A stretch of 64,000 bases of DNA from Pseudomonas sp. B21-015 (lineage in GTDB: Bacteria; Pseudomonadota; Gammaproteobacteria; Pseudomonadales; Pseudomonadaceae): positions 5,456,001 through 5,520,000 of the forward strand of contig NZ_CP087196.1 in the NCBI RefSeq assembly GCF_024749285.1, written 5' to 3'. Positions 9,075 to 16,331 of the stretch are shown in pieces. Position numbers and translations under genes: made by a program. The notes under the pieces were generated by a model that was given only the letters and a program-made list of their open reading frames with translations, was not told where the DNA came from and searched no databases. Numbering within the stretch: position 1 is the first letter of the stretch; each line of letters begins with the position of its first letter.

Positions 9075-9857
9075 TTAGAGTTTATAACCCGGGTCTTGTT
9101 TATCGAGTTTGCGCAGCAGCGCCGGCCAGGCCAGCGCGCCACCCATCCCTTGAGCACTTTTGGTGACGCCGGCGATCATCGCCTTGGCACCCGCCAGAAT
9201 CTGCGGTTCGATGGCAATCAGTTCCGCACCACCGTTTTGCGCCAGCACCTGAATTTCGCAGGCACGCTGGAAGGTAAACATCATCAGGAATGTGTCGGCG
9301 ATGGTGCCGCCACAGGTCAGCAGACCGTGGTTGTGCAGCATCAGGAAATTGTTTTCTCCAAGGTCGGCTTGCAGCCGCGCCTTCTCGTCATGGTTCAGTG
9401 CAACACCTTCGTAGGCGTGATAAGCCAGGCTGGAGAGGACGAACAATGACTGCTGGCTGATCGGCAAGATGCCCTGCCTCTGCGCTGATACCGCCACCCC
9501 TGCCGCCGTATGAGTGTGCAGCACACACACGACGTCATGACGGACTTCATGCACGGCGCTGTGGATGGTGTAACCCGCCGGGTTGATCTCGTAAGGGCTG
9601 TCCATCAACTTGTGGCCGGCCTGATCGACCTTCACCAGGCTCGAGGCGGTGATTTCGTGGAACATCAGCCCAAACGGGTTGATCAGGAAATCTTCAGTGC
9701 CCGGCACCTTGGCCGAAATGTGCGTGAAGATCAGATCGTCCCAGCCGTGCAGGGCGACCAGACGATAACAGGCAGCCAGGTCGACGCGGGTCTGCCACTC
9801 GGCGGCACTGACCTGGCCTTTTACACTGTGTGGCGATTGGGCGGGGGCTACGCTCAC
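9075..9857 (-). CDS. Class II aldolase/adducin family protein
   Basis: This 260-residue protein has the class II aldolase fold, with the zinc-ligand pattern LHTHTAAG (about residues 115-122) and a later LMLHNHGLLTCG. Members cleave phosphorylated or free hydroxy-keto substrates, or are non-catalytic relatives. This length and sequence type is common in Pseudomonas catabolic clusters and has no assigned substrate. The start is a GTG at 9857 with AGAGG seven bases upstream. It is the first gene of the minus-strand run with the MEST-like hydrolase and, less tightly, the MFE-2-like SDR. Confidence 0.82.
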   Translation of the reverse strand: MSVAPAQSPHSVKGQVSAAEWQTRVDLAACYRLVALHGWDDLIFTHISAKVPGTEDFLINPFGLMFHEITASSLVKVDQAGHKLMDSPYEINPAGYTIHSAVHEVRHDVVCVLHTHTAAGVAVSAQRQGILPISQQSLFVLSSLAYHAYEGVALNHDEKARLQADLGENNFLMLHNHGLLTCGGTIADTFLMMFTFQRACEIQVLAQNGGAELIAIEPQILAGAKAMIAGVTKSAQGMGGALAWPALLRKLDKQDPGYKL

Positions 9858-10070
9858 GGCAAGACCTCTGATTTTTATTTTTCTGGGTTCTTATCGTTTT
9901 ACCGACGTTACAGCAGTCTAGTCAGCCCCCGGACTTCGTGTAGTTGCATTGGCAGCCAGCTTGATGGCCGAGCGAGTCAGTGCGCGGGTGAGCCTGGATC
10001 CATGTCAAGGCACCCGCCCAATAAAGGCGCGTAGGCCTTAATGCCCGTAAGTTAAGTTAAGCCGCGCAAA
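9858..10070. other. Intergenic region upstream of the aldolase operon
   Basis: About 210 bases lie between the aldolase start and the REPIN element. They must contain the minus-strand promoter of the aldolase-hydrolase operon. I see no clear sigma-70 hexamers, coding sequence or terminator here. Confidence 0.4.
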
Positions 10071-10164
10071 CTTGTGGGAGCGAGCCTGCTCGCGATGACG
10101 GCGGCACCTTCAGCATCAATGTTGCCTGACCCGCCGCTATCGCGAGCAGGCTCGCTCCCACAAG
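10071..10164. repeat. REPIN element, CGAGCAGGCTCG subtype
   Basis: Two inverted GC-rich arms of about 25 bases (CTTGTGGGAGCGAGCCTGCT and its complement) flank a spacer containing a CAACATCAATGTTGCCTGAC-like core. The element abuts the flavodoxin stop codon. Confidence 0.85.
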
Positions 10165-10620
10165 TCAGCCCCGCAGAGCGCTGACGAGGTTCGCCAGCCA
10201 AGGTTCGGCGTCGGTTTCCGGGGTCACGGTTTCACTGGCGTCCAGGCGCAGCATCGGCAGGACTTCGCGCACGCCCAATTCGCCGAACAACTCGCGCATT
10301 TGCTCGCCGCCGCCGCAGAACGTATCGCCATAACTCGAGTCGCCCAAACCGATCACCGCACCTGGCAAACCGCGCCAGCCGGCGGGCAATTGATCGCGGA
10401 TCATTGAATACAGTGGTTGCAGGTTGTCTGGCAACTCGCCCATGCCAGTGGTCGAGGTCACCGCCAGAAATGCTTCGGGGCCAAACGCCAGAACATCAGC
10501 GAGTGTCGCGCGCGGGTTGTGCCAGGTTTCAAAACCGGCGACGTTCAAAATGCTTGCAGCGTGGCGGGCAACTTCTTCAGCCGTGCCGTACACCGAGCCG
10601 GAAAGGATGGCGACTTTCAT
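10165..10620 (-). CDS. Flavodoxin (MioC-like)
   Basis: This 151-residue flavodoxin-domain protein starts MKVAILSGSVYGTAEEVA, giving the FMN phosphate loop SGSVYGTAEE near residues 7-16. The second loop is TSTTGMGELPDN and the third contains GLGDSSYGDTFCGGG. It carries electrons on FMN in the cytoplasm; its partner enzyme is unknown. An ATG with AGGA eight bases upstream was preferred over the TTG one codon earlier. It is transcribed divergently from the LOV photoreceptor gene, about 100 bases away. A flavoprotein beside a flavin photoreceptor may be coincidence. Confidence 0.88.
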   Translation of the reverse strand: MKVAILSGSVYGTAEEVARHAASILNVAGFETWHNPRATLADVLAFGPEAFLAVTSTTGMGELPDNLQPLYSMIRDQLPAGWRGLPGAVIGLGDSSYGDTFCGGGEQMRELFGELGVREVLPMLRLDASETVTPETDAEPWLANLVSALRG

Positions 10621-10723
10621 CAATCTGATCCTGAAGCTGAGTAAAAGATCGAGATATTAACAGCACCGCCTTCATTGATCTTTTAGAATGCAGCGCATCA
10701 ATCAATACGCAAAGGACGCTGCG

Positions 10724-11233
10724 ATGATCAATGCCCAACTGCTGCAAATGGTGATCAACGCCTCCAACGACGGCATCGTGATTGCCGAAAAGGAAGGCGA
10801 GCAGGACAACATCCTGATTTACGTAAACCCGGCATTCGAACGCCTGACGGGTTATACCAGCGAAGAAATCCTCTACCAGGATTGCCGTTTTTTGCAGGCA
10901 GGAGACCGGGATCAGTCCGCCCTCGCCTTGATTCGCCAAGCGTTGGATAATGACGGTTCCTGCCGGGAAATCCTCAGGAATTACCGCAAGGACGGCACAC
11001 CGTTCTGGAACGAACTGTCGCTTTCCACGGTAAAAAACCCGCACGACGGACAGACCTATTTCGTCGGGGTGCAGAAAGACGTCACCGGGCAGGTCAAGAC
11101 TCAGCGGCGAGTCGCGCAACTGGAGGCGCAATTGGCCGAGGTACAGGCTGAACTTTGCGCACTCAAACGACGAACGGCTCAAACCAATCTGCGAATTAAC
11201 GGTCATTTACTACAATCACCGATGACTTTGTGA
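10724..11233 (+). CDS. Short LOV blue-light photoreceptor (PpSB1-LOV-like)
   Basis: From the ATG at 10724 (AAAGGA seven bases upstream, better than the ATG at 10688) the protein is 169 residues. Residues 1-120 form a PAS/LOV domain with the core YQDCRFLQ. Cys54 is the residue that forms the flavin adduct on illumination; the usual motif is GxNCRFLQ. RNYRKDGTPFWNELS and FVGVQKDV complete the flavin pocket. The sequence is very close to P. putida PpSB1-LOV as I remember it. The C-terminal 45 residues look like a helical or coiled-coil extension, longer than in PpSB1. There is no kinase or GGDEF domain, so it must signal by protein contact. Its stop overlaps the next gene (GTGA). Confidence 0.92.
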   Translation: MINAQLLQMVINASNDGIVIAEKEGEQDNILIYVNPAFERLTGYTSEEILYQDCRFLQAGDRDQSALALIRQALDNDGSCREILRNYRKDGTPFWNELSLSTVKNPHDGQTYFVGVQKDVTGQVKTQRRVAQLEAQLAEVQAELCALKRRTAQTNLRINGHLLQSPMTL

Positions 11234-11859
11234 CTATTCCTTTCGAGCAAATCATGCAGCGCGACGCACTCCTGACCCAGGATGAGCTGGATTTTATCCA
11301 GACCATGCAACACAACCCGCAACTCAATGTACGGGATGCGACGTCGAGCCTGCTCGTCAACGGTGGTTCGCAGATTCGTGACTTGCTCACTCGCCTGGCC
11401 GCTCATGAACAAGTCACCATCCAGGCCAATTTCGAAAATCAGCAAATGACCTTCCCGCTGCACCTGGTGGAAGATGAATTCCATGCGATGCATCTGCGCC
11501 TCGGTGTCCCCAGTATTTATGAAGACGGGCCGATGATTCGGCCATGGCGCCTGGCGCTCGAAGAACCCGTGGCGCTGGAAAATGCCAAAGGCCAACCCGG
11601 CACGATGTGGGTGCATGAAATATCGTTCAAAGGGGTCTTGCTGGAGGTTCGTAACAAGACCAAGGCACCAAAACATTTCGCGTTGTGGTTCAGTCCGTCA
11701 GGCTATGAACGAATTGCGTTGCGCGGCACCTTCGAGCGCGAAACCGAGCAGGGTTTCTACGCCTATGAGTTGAGCCAGAGCGACACGGATGAAACCGAAC
11801 GTCTGCGTCAGTACATTCTTCAGCAACATCGCCTGACCCATCCCGCACTGCATCTCTGA
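11230..11859 (+). CDS. Uncharacterised PilZ-like (YcgR-type) protein coupled to the LOV gene
   Basis: This 209-residue protein is usually annotated hypothetical. Residues about 50-100 resemble a YcgR N-terminal beta domain. Residues about 102-200 resemble PilZ, with an RPWR motif (104-107), EISFKG at 130-135 in place of (D/N)xSxxG, and a final YELSQSDTDETERLRQYI helix like the PilZ C-terminal helix. The arginine motif is shortened and Glu replaces Asp/Asn, so c-di-GMP binding is uncertain. The GTG start overlaps the LOV stop by four bases, implying coupled translation; an ATG at 11254 is an alternative. I infer that it passes the light signal to motility or surface functions. A structure prediction would confirm or refute the fold. 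Confidence 0.6.
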   Translation: MTIPFEQIMQRDALLTQDELDFIQTMQHNPQLNVRDATSSLLVNGGSQIRDLLTRLAAHEQVTIQANFENQQMTFPLHLVEDEFHAMHLRLGVPSIYEDGPMIRPWRLALEEPVALENAKGQPGTMWVHEISFKGVLLEVRNKTKAPKHFALWFSPSGYERIALRGTFERETEQGFYAYELSQSDTDETERLRQYILQQHRLTHPALHL

Positions 11860-11862
11860 ATC

Positions 11863-12840
11863 TCAGGTATCCAGATTCCCCGCCAGGAACTGTTTCAGAC
11901 GCTGGCGCATCAACACTCCCTCGTTTCCCAGGCAACCGATCGACGATCCGGCCAGGCTCTCCTGCGCCAGGTCCGATGCATCCCCGGCCAGCAACACCTG
12001 ACAATCCAGGCTCATGGCCAGACGGTTCAAACGTCGAGGCAGTTCGGCGGCAGGTGCGTGATTGGAAACCAGCACCAGTGCCTTGGGCTTGATCTTCTCG
12101 CAGACCAGGATCAACTCGTCGAAGGGCTGACCGATCGCCAACAGCTGAATAGCCGAATCGACGCTGCTCAGATACAGCGCCGTGACCAGTACATCAAGTT
12201 CACGACATTGATCGGCCAGGGTGCAGACAAGCACTCGTCGCGGTTCCATGACACGTACCAGCAGCAAGCGTTGCAACACTCGAGCACGCAGAAAACCATC
12301 CAGAAAAAGCCACTCGCTGGCCTGACCGAACGCTTCATGGCGTTGTAGCAGTTGCTTCCAGATCGGAATCAGAATGTCCTGAAACAGCACCGTCAGCGGG
12401 TACCTGGAAAAAATCTGACCGTAGACTTGCTCCAGTCGAACTTCGTCAAAAACGCTCACCGCCGCCTTGACCTGCTGCTGCCATTGGTCGCAGTCAGCCT
12501 GAGCGAGTTCGTTGGGAGAGGTCTGCACCAGCACCTTGAGCGGTTCGGTCTTGGCCAGTATCTTGCCGACCTTGCTGACTGCGACACCGCGTTCGATCCA
12601 GCCAACGATGCTGCGAACCCGCTCGATATCGGTCAACGAATACAAACGATGCCCACTTTCGGTGCGAGTGGGCTGTATCAACCCGTACCGTCGCTCCCAT
12701 GCTCTTAGTGTGACCGGGTTGACTCCCGTCAAGCGCGCAACCTCACGAATCGGAAACAGCTCTTCTCGAATCAGGGAGGTACTGGTGGGAAAGCTAGGCG
12801 CAAGGTTGCTCAGCACAGGCATCTTTGAATCTACATCCAT
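11863..12840 (-). CDS. MerR-family regulator, class II LitR-like (cobalamin ligands absent)
   Basis: From the ATG at 12840 the protein is 325 residues; an ATG at 12822 is equally possible and neither has a good ribosome site. The N-terminal MerR helix-turn-helix is clear (FPIREVARLTGVNPVTLRAW then ERRYGLI, about 32-58). The C-terminal half aligns with the B12-binding part of CarH/LitR, but the axial His region reads ADQCREL instead of DxHxxG. The cap motif reads SEWLFLDGF where EH is usual. Both cobalamin signatures are lost, as in class II LitR proteins, which respond to light through a LOV partner. The gene is convergent with the LOV/PilZ-like pair. Confidence 0.85.
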   Translation of the reverse strand: MDVDSKMPVLSNLAPSFPTSTSLIREELFPIREVARLTGVNPVTLRAWERRYGLIQPTRTESGHRLYSLTDIERVRSIVGWIERGVAVSKVGKILAKTEPLKVLVQTSPNELAQADCDQWQQQVKAAVSVFDEVRLEQVYGQIFSRYPLTVLFQDILIPIWKQLLQRHEAFGQASEWLFLDGFLRARVLQRLLLVRVMEPRRVLVCTLADQCRELDVLVTALYLSSVDSAIQLLAIGQPFDELILVCEKIKPKALVLVSNHAPAAELPRRLNRLAMSLDCQVLLAGDASDLAQESLAGSSIGCLGNEGVLMRQRLKQFLAGNLDT

Positions 12841-12864
12841 GTATAAATTTGGATATATTATAAC
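12841..12864 (-). promoter_or_regulatory. AT-rich inverted repeat and -10 box at the merR promoter
   Basis: The sequence GTATAA...TTATAAC forms an imperfect inverted repeat with a 10-12 base centre, directly before the merR start. On the minus strand it contains TATAAT (12857-12862), a perfect -10 hexamer. An operator covering the promoter would suit autorepression by this MerR protein. This is inference from position and symmetry. Confidence 0.4.
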
Positions 12865-12882
12865 TCTCCTGCCGCGACAGCA

Positions 12883-12899
12883 TTCAACACGTTGTTGAA
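12883..12899. promoter_or_regulatory. Perfect 7+7 inverted repeat in the divergent merR/ABM promoter region
   Basis: TTCAACA-CGT-TGTTGAA has perfect seven-base arms around three bases. It sits between the divergent merR gene and the monooxygenase-like gene. It is a good size for a dimeric regulator site; which protein binds is unknown. Confidence 0.4.
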
Positions 12900-13032
12900 A
12901 GAAGCAGGTACTGATGTCCATGACATAATCAGGAATAATCCTTGCTTGTCCCGAGATGCAGCCCACCACCCCGGCGCTGTGTCTGGCGAAGCTCTTATCC
13001 GGAGCGACGCGTTAGTAATATGGAGATACACA

Positions 13033-13602
13033 ATGTCTACTTCACCCGTCACGCTGATGGTTGCGCGCCGCGTCGCCGATGGGCGTTATCAGGACCTGAT
13101 GGCCTGGTTGCGCGAAGGCGAACAACTGGCCACCGACTTCCCCGGTTATCTCGGCTCTGGCGTGCTCGCTCCGCCGCCCGACGATGACGAATTCCAGATT
13201 ATCTTCCGCTTCGCCAACGAGCAGACCATGCACGCCTGGGAGCATTCCGCGTCGCGTACCGCCTGGTTGGGGCGCGGCAGCGATCTGTTTGCCCATCCCT
13301 TGGAGCATCGGGTCAGTGGCATCGATGGCTGGTTTGGTGCGGTCGGCCAACGCCCACCACGCTGGAAACAGGCCGTGGCAATCTGGCTGGCATTCTTCCC
13401 GGTGTCCCTGTTGTTCAACTTCGTCCTGGGGCCGCTATTGGCTGAAACGGGTTTGCTGACCCGAGTATTCGTCAGCACCCTGTGCCTGACGCCACTGATG
13501 GTTTACTTCTTCATTCCGCTATCGACCCGTCTATTGGCTAACTGGCTGCACAGTACACCGGCACATCCGTTGCCCGCCGAACCCTCAACCGAGCATCACT
13601 GA
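13033..13602 (+). CDS. Antibiotic biosynthesis monooxygenase-domain protein with two membrane segments
   Basis: The ATG at 13033 was chosen because GGAG lies eight bases upstream and the similarity starts there. The 189-residue protein has an N-terminal ABM (dimeric alpha/beta barrel) domain of about 100 residues (VTLMVARRVADG, DEFQIIFRFANEQTMHAWE). Two hydrophobic helices follow (WLAFFPVSLLFNFVLGPLL and TLCLTPLMVYFFIPL). This matches the COG3224-type fusion of unknown function. ABM domains act as cofactor-free monooxygenases or ligand sensors. The gene is divergent from the LitR-like gene and about 155 bases upstream of folM, so it may belong to the light regulon. Confidence 0.8.
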   Translation: MSTSPVTLMVARRVADGRYQDLMAWLREGEQLATDFPGYLGSGVLAPPPDDDEFQIIFRFANEQTMHAWEHSASRTAWLGRGSDLFAHPLEHRVSGIDGWFGAVGQRPPRWKQAVAIWLAFFPVSLLFNFVLGPLLAETGLLTRVFVSTLCLTPLMVYFFIPLSTRLLANWLHSTPAHPLPAEPSTEHH

Positions 13603-13608
13603 TCCCCC

Positions 13609-13698
13609 TGTGGCAGCGGGCTTGCTCGCGAAGACGGCGGCACAGTCAACATAGATGTCGCCTGACACACCGCTTTCGCGAGCAAGCCCGCTCCCACA
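13609..13698. repeat. REPIN element
   Basis: Inverted arms TGTGGCAGCGGGCTTGCTCG and complement flank a spacer with TCAACATAGATGTCGCCTGA. One base in the left arm departs from the family consensus (CAGC for GAGC). It lies between the ABM gene and the folM promoter. Confidence 0.85.
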
Positions 13699-13721
13699 AT
13701 AGGTGTACGCCTCCCGTCGCT

Positions 13722-13729
13722 GGTATAGT
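13722..13729 (+). promoter_or_regulatory. Candidate extended -10 promoter of folM
   Basis: GGTATAGT, preceded by T, gives TG-G-TATAGT, an extended -10 element 29 bases before the folM start. No good -35 is visible. A near-palindrome GGTGTACGCC (13702-13711) occupies the -35 region and could bind a regulator. Confidence 0.45.
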
Positions 13730-13757
13730 TTTGCTCTAACCGCGACGCGAGCCGTTC

Positions 13758-14468
13758 ATGACCTCTTCCGCAGCCCCAATCCTCATCACCGGTGCCGGCC
13801 AGCGTGTCGGCCTGTACTGTGCGCAGCGTTTGCTCGAAGACGGCCATCCGGTAATCTTCAGCTACCGCAGCGAACGCCCCGGCGTAAAGACTCTGCGCGA
13901 CTTGGGAGCGATTGCGGTGTTCGCGGACTTTTCCAGCGAGGCCGGAATCTTCGCGTTCATCGGCGAACTTAAGAACCACACCGACAGCTTGCGGGCGATT
14001 GTCCATAACGCCTCCGAATGGCTGGCCGAAACCCCAGGTGCCGAAGTCGAAGCCTTCACCCGCATGTTCAGCGTGCACATGCTGGCACCCTACCTGATCA
14101 ACCTGCACTGTGCCGACCTGCTACGGCGTTCAAGCCCCGCCGACATCATCCACATCAGCGATGACGTGACCCGCAAGGGCAGCAGCAAACACATCGGCTA
14201 CTGCGCCAGCAAAGCCGGGCTCGACAGCCTGACCCTGTCCTTTGCCGCCAAGTTCGCGCCGGGCATCAAGGTCAACGGTATCGCGCCAGCCCTGCTACTG
14301 TTCAATCCCGACGACGACGCGGCGTACCGCGCCAGGGTCCTGGCCAAATCCGCACTGGGCATCGAACCGGGCAGCGAAGTGATCTACCAGAGCCTGCGCT
14401 ATTTGCTCGACAACCCTTATGTCACCGGCACGACCCTGACCGTCAACGGCGGACGGCACGTCAAATAA
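13758..14468 (+). CDS. folM: Dihydromonapterin reductase FolM
   Basis: This 236-residue SDR protein has the motif [16 protein letters not shown] (about 11-26), HNASEW and an active-site YCASKAG (Tyr-x3-Lys). These features and the neighbours folE and folX identify FolM, which reduces dihydromonapterin to tetrahydromonapterin with NADPH. That pterin is the cofactor of bacterial phenylalanine hydroxylase in Pseudomonas. The gene is 22 bases upstream of folE in the same direction and is probably the first gene of a folM-folE-folX operon. The candidate extended -10 lies just upstream. Confidence 0.9.
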   Translation: MTSSAAPILITGAGQRVGLYCAQRLLEDGHPVIFSYRSERPGVKTLRDLGAIAVFADFSSEAGIFAFIGELKNHTDSLRAIVHNASEWLAETPGAEVEAFTRMFSVHMLAPYLINLHCADLLRRSSPADIIHISDDVTRKGSSKHIGYCASKAGLDSLTLSFAAKFAPGIKVNGIAPALLLFNPDDDAAYRARVLAKSALGIEPGSEVIYQSLRYLLDNPYVTGTTLTVNGGRHVK

Positions 14469-14490
14469 GCCGCCCCCGCGAGGATGTCCC

Positions 14491-15066
14491 ATGACGTTAT
14501 CCCTGCCCCGGAACACGCTGTCCCAGAGCTATCGCGAGATCCTCGTCGGCCTCGGTGAAAACCCCGACCGCGAAGGCCTGCTCGATACGCCGGTGCGCGC
14601 CGCGAAAGCCATGCAGTACCTGTGTCATGGTTACGAACAGAGTGTCGAAGAGATCGTCAACGGCGCGCTGTTCGCCTCCGACAACGATGAAATGATCATT
14701 GTCGACAACATCGAGTTGTACTCACTGTGTGAACATCACATGTTGCCCTTCATCGGCAAGGCGCATGTGGCATATATTCCAACGGGCAAAGTGCTGGGCC
14801 TGTCGAAGATTGCGCGGCTTGTGGATATGTTCGCCCGCCGCCTGCAAATCCAGGAAAACCTCACCCGGCAAATCGCCGACGCCGTGCAGCAAGTGACCGA
14901 CGCCGCCGGTGTCGCGGTGGTCATCGAAGCCCAGCACATGTGCATGATGATGCGCGGCGTCGAGAAACAGAATTCGACCATGAACACCTCGGTGATGCTC
15001 GGTGCCTTCCGCGAGTCGAGCAACACCCGTCAGGAGTTCCTGCAATTGATTGGACGGAGCAAGTAG
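14491..15066 (+). CDS. folE: GTP cyclohydrolase I
   Basis: This 191-residue enzyme converts GTP to 7,8-dihydroneopterin triphosphate, the entry step to folate and monapterin. The zinc ligands are visible in [10 protein letters not shown] (Cys and His, about residue 80) and in [12 protein letters not shown] (second Cys, near 150). [11 protein letters not shown] is the family signature. Pseudomonas often has more than one folE. This copy sits between folM and folX, which points to tetrahydromonapterin rather than general folate supply. The stop is three bases before the folX start. Confidence 0.95.
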   Translation: MTLSLPRNTLSQSYREILVGLGENPDREGLLDTPVRAAKAMQYLCHGYEQSVEEIVNGALFASDNDEMIIVDNIELYSLCEHHMLPFIGKAHVAYIPTGKVLGLSKIARLVDMFARRLQIQENLTRQIADAVQQVTDAAGVAVVIEAQHMCMMMRGVEKQNSTMNTSVMLGAFRESSNTRQEFLQLIGRSK

Positions 15067-15068
15067 CA

Positions 15069-15440
15069 ATGCCACAACTTCAACCAGGAATGGCACGCAT
15101 CCGGGTCAAGAACCTGTGTTTGCGAACTTTCATCGGGATCAACGAGGACGAAATCCTCAACAAGCAGGATGTGCTGATCAACCTGACCATCCTGTATGCC
15201 GCCCAGGAGGCAGTGCGTGACAACGATATCGATCACGCGTTGAATTACCGCACCATCACCAAGGCGATCATCGCCCACGTGGAGGGCAATCGCTTTGCCT
15301 TGCTCGAGCGCCTGACCCAGGAGTTACTGGACCTGATCATGGCCAATGAGTCGGTGCTGTACGCCGAAGTCGAAGTCGACAAGCCCCACGCCCTGCGCTT
15401 CGCCGAGTCGGTGTCAATCACCCTGGCCGCAAGCCGCTGA
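15069..15440 (+). CDS. folX: Dihydroneopterin triphosphate 2'-epimerase
   Basis: The ATG at 15069 gives a 123-residue protein of the FolB/FolX fold ([42 protein letters not shown]). FolX epimerises dihydroneopterin triphosphate to the monapterin form, linking FolE to FolM. FolB aldolase is the paralogous alternative, but the folM-folE context and sequence type favour FolX. The longer in-frame reading from 14940 overlaps folE and is not used. Confidence 0.9.
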   Translation: MPQLQPGMARIRVKNLCLRTFIGINEDEILNKQDVLINLTILYAAQEAVRDNDIDHALNYRTITKAIIAHVEGNRFALLERLTQELLDLIMANESVLYAEVEVDKPHALRFAESVSITLAASR

Positions 15441-15508
15441 CAGCGTCTGGCGCATCGCTCGCCAGGCTTTTATCATCCGCGCCACGATTTGATTGCACAG
15501 AGCCCATC

Positions 15509-15805
15509 ATGAACGATCAACAACGCCTGGAACTTGAAGCCGCCGCCTTTCGCCGGCTGGTTGCCCACCTGGACAGCCGCAAGGACGTGCAGAACATCGA
15601 CCTGATGAACCTCTCGGGTTTCTGCCGCAACTGCCTGTCCAAGTGGTACAAGGCCGCCGCCGACGAACGCCAGATCGACGTCAGCCTCGACGAAGCCCGC
15701 GAAGTGGTTTACGGCATGCCGTACGCCGAGTGGAAAGCCCAATACCAGAAAGAAGCCAGCGCCGACCAACAAGCGGCGTTCGCCAAAGGAAAACCCAATG
15801 AGTGA
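15509..15805 (+). CDS. DUF1244 family protein
   Basis: This 98-residue soluble protein of the DUF1244 family contains GFCRNCLSKWY (about residues 33-43) with two conserved cysteines. The family is widespread in proteobacteria with no established role. It overlaps the HopJ-family gene by eight bases, so the two are co-translated, a pairing I recall as common in Pseudomonas. No function can be assigned from sequence. Confidence 0.85.
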   Translation: MNDQQRLELEAAAFRRLVAHLDSRKDVQNIDLMNLSGFCRNCLSKWYKAAADERQIDVSLDEAREVVYGMPYAEWKAQYQKEASADQQAAFAKGKPNE

Positions 15806-16136
15806 TTTGAACACCCTGCGCGCCAGCCTCAAGAGCGGCGAGCATGCTTTCGCCGACACCCTGGCGTTCATTGCCGCCGGTTACGACTATCAGCCTCAGT
15901 CGTTCAATAACGGCGGCGTGGAAAACGCGGCAGGGCAGAACGAAGGTTCGTGCAAGACCTTGGGCCTGGCATTGCTGGAAGGTCTGAGCAATGAAGAAGC
16001 ACTGTTGGCGTTCGGCGAGCATTACCGTTCGGTGGTGGCCACACCTGAAGGCAGCGACCACGGCAATATCCGCGCGCTGATTGCCCATGGGTTGGCGGGT
16101 GTGAAGTTCGCGCAGCAGCCGCTGACTCGCCGCTAA
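15798..16136 (+). CDS. HopJ-family protein
   Basis: This 112-residue protein matches the HopJ family (SFNNGGVENAAGQNEGSCKT, LLAFGEHYRSVVATPEG, DHGNIRALI). The family is named after a P. syringae type III candidate, but close relatives occur in most Pseudomonas. No type III secretion genes, hrp-box-like context or polar N-terminal secretion pattern is evident here. I treat it as a housekeeping protein of unknown role linked to DUF1244. Confidence 0.88.
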   Translation: MSDLNTLRASLKSGEHAFADTLAFIAAGYDYQPQSFNNGGVENAAGQNEGSCKTLGLALLEGLSNEEALLAFGEHYRSVVATPEGSDHGNIRALIAHGLAGVKFAQQPLTRR

Positions 16137-16145
16137 AAAGCTTTT

Positions 16146-16215
16146 TGCAGGAGCACGGCTTGCCGGCGAAGGCGATCTCAAGAACGCCATCGCCGGCAAG
16201 CCGTGCTCCTACAGG
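16146..16215. repeat. Palindromic repeat, GCACGGCTTGCCGGCGA subtype
   Basis: Arms TGCAGGAGCACGGCTTGCCG and CGGCAAGCCGTGCTCCTACA flank about 25 bases. The arm sequence differs from the other REPINs in the window, so it is a separate repeat subfamily. It lies downstream of the HopJ-family gene. Confidence 0.8.
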
Positions 16216-16331
16216 TATTAGCGGCACATCCCGACTTTTAAGATTGACCCGGCAACTTTATTTCGTTTGCCGGGTACCACTGCTCGCGGCTTAGATAAAA
16301 AGAAGCATCCCTTCTTCTGAGTCCGGTATCC

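Noticed and set aside
11863..12969. Longer merR start at 12969
   Set aside because: The added N-terminal residues do not look like protein of this family and would cover the promoter elements and the intergenic repeats.
15798..16136. HopJ as a type III secreted virulence effector
   Set aside because: No type III secretion genes or hrp context occur nearby, and it overlaps the DUF1244 gene as in non-pathogenic pseudomonads.
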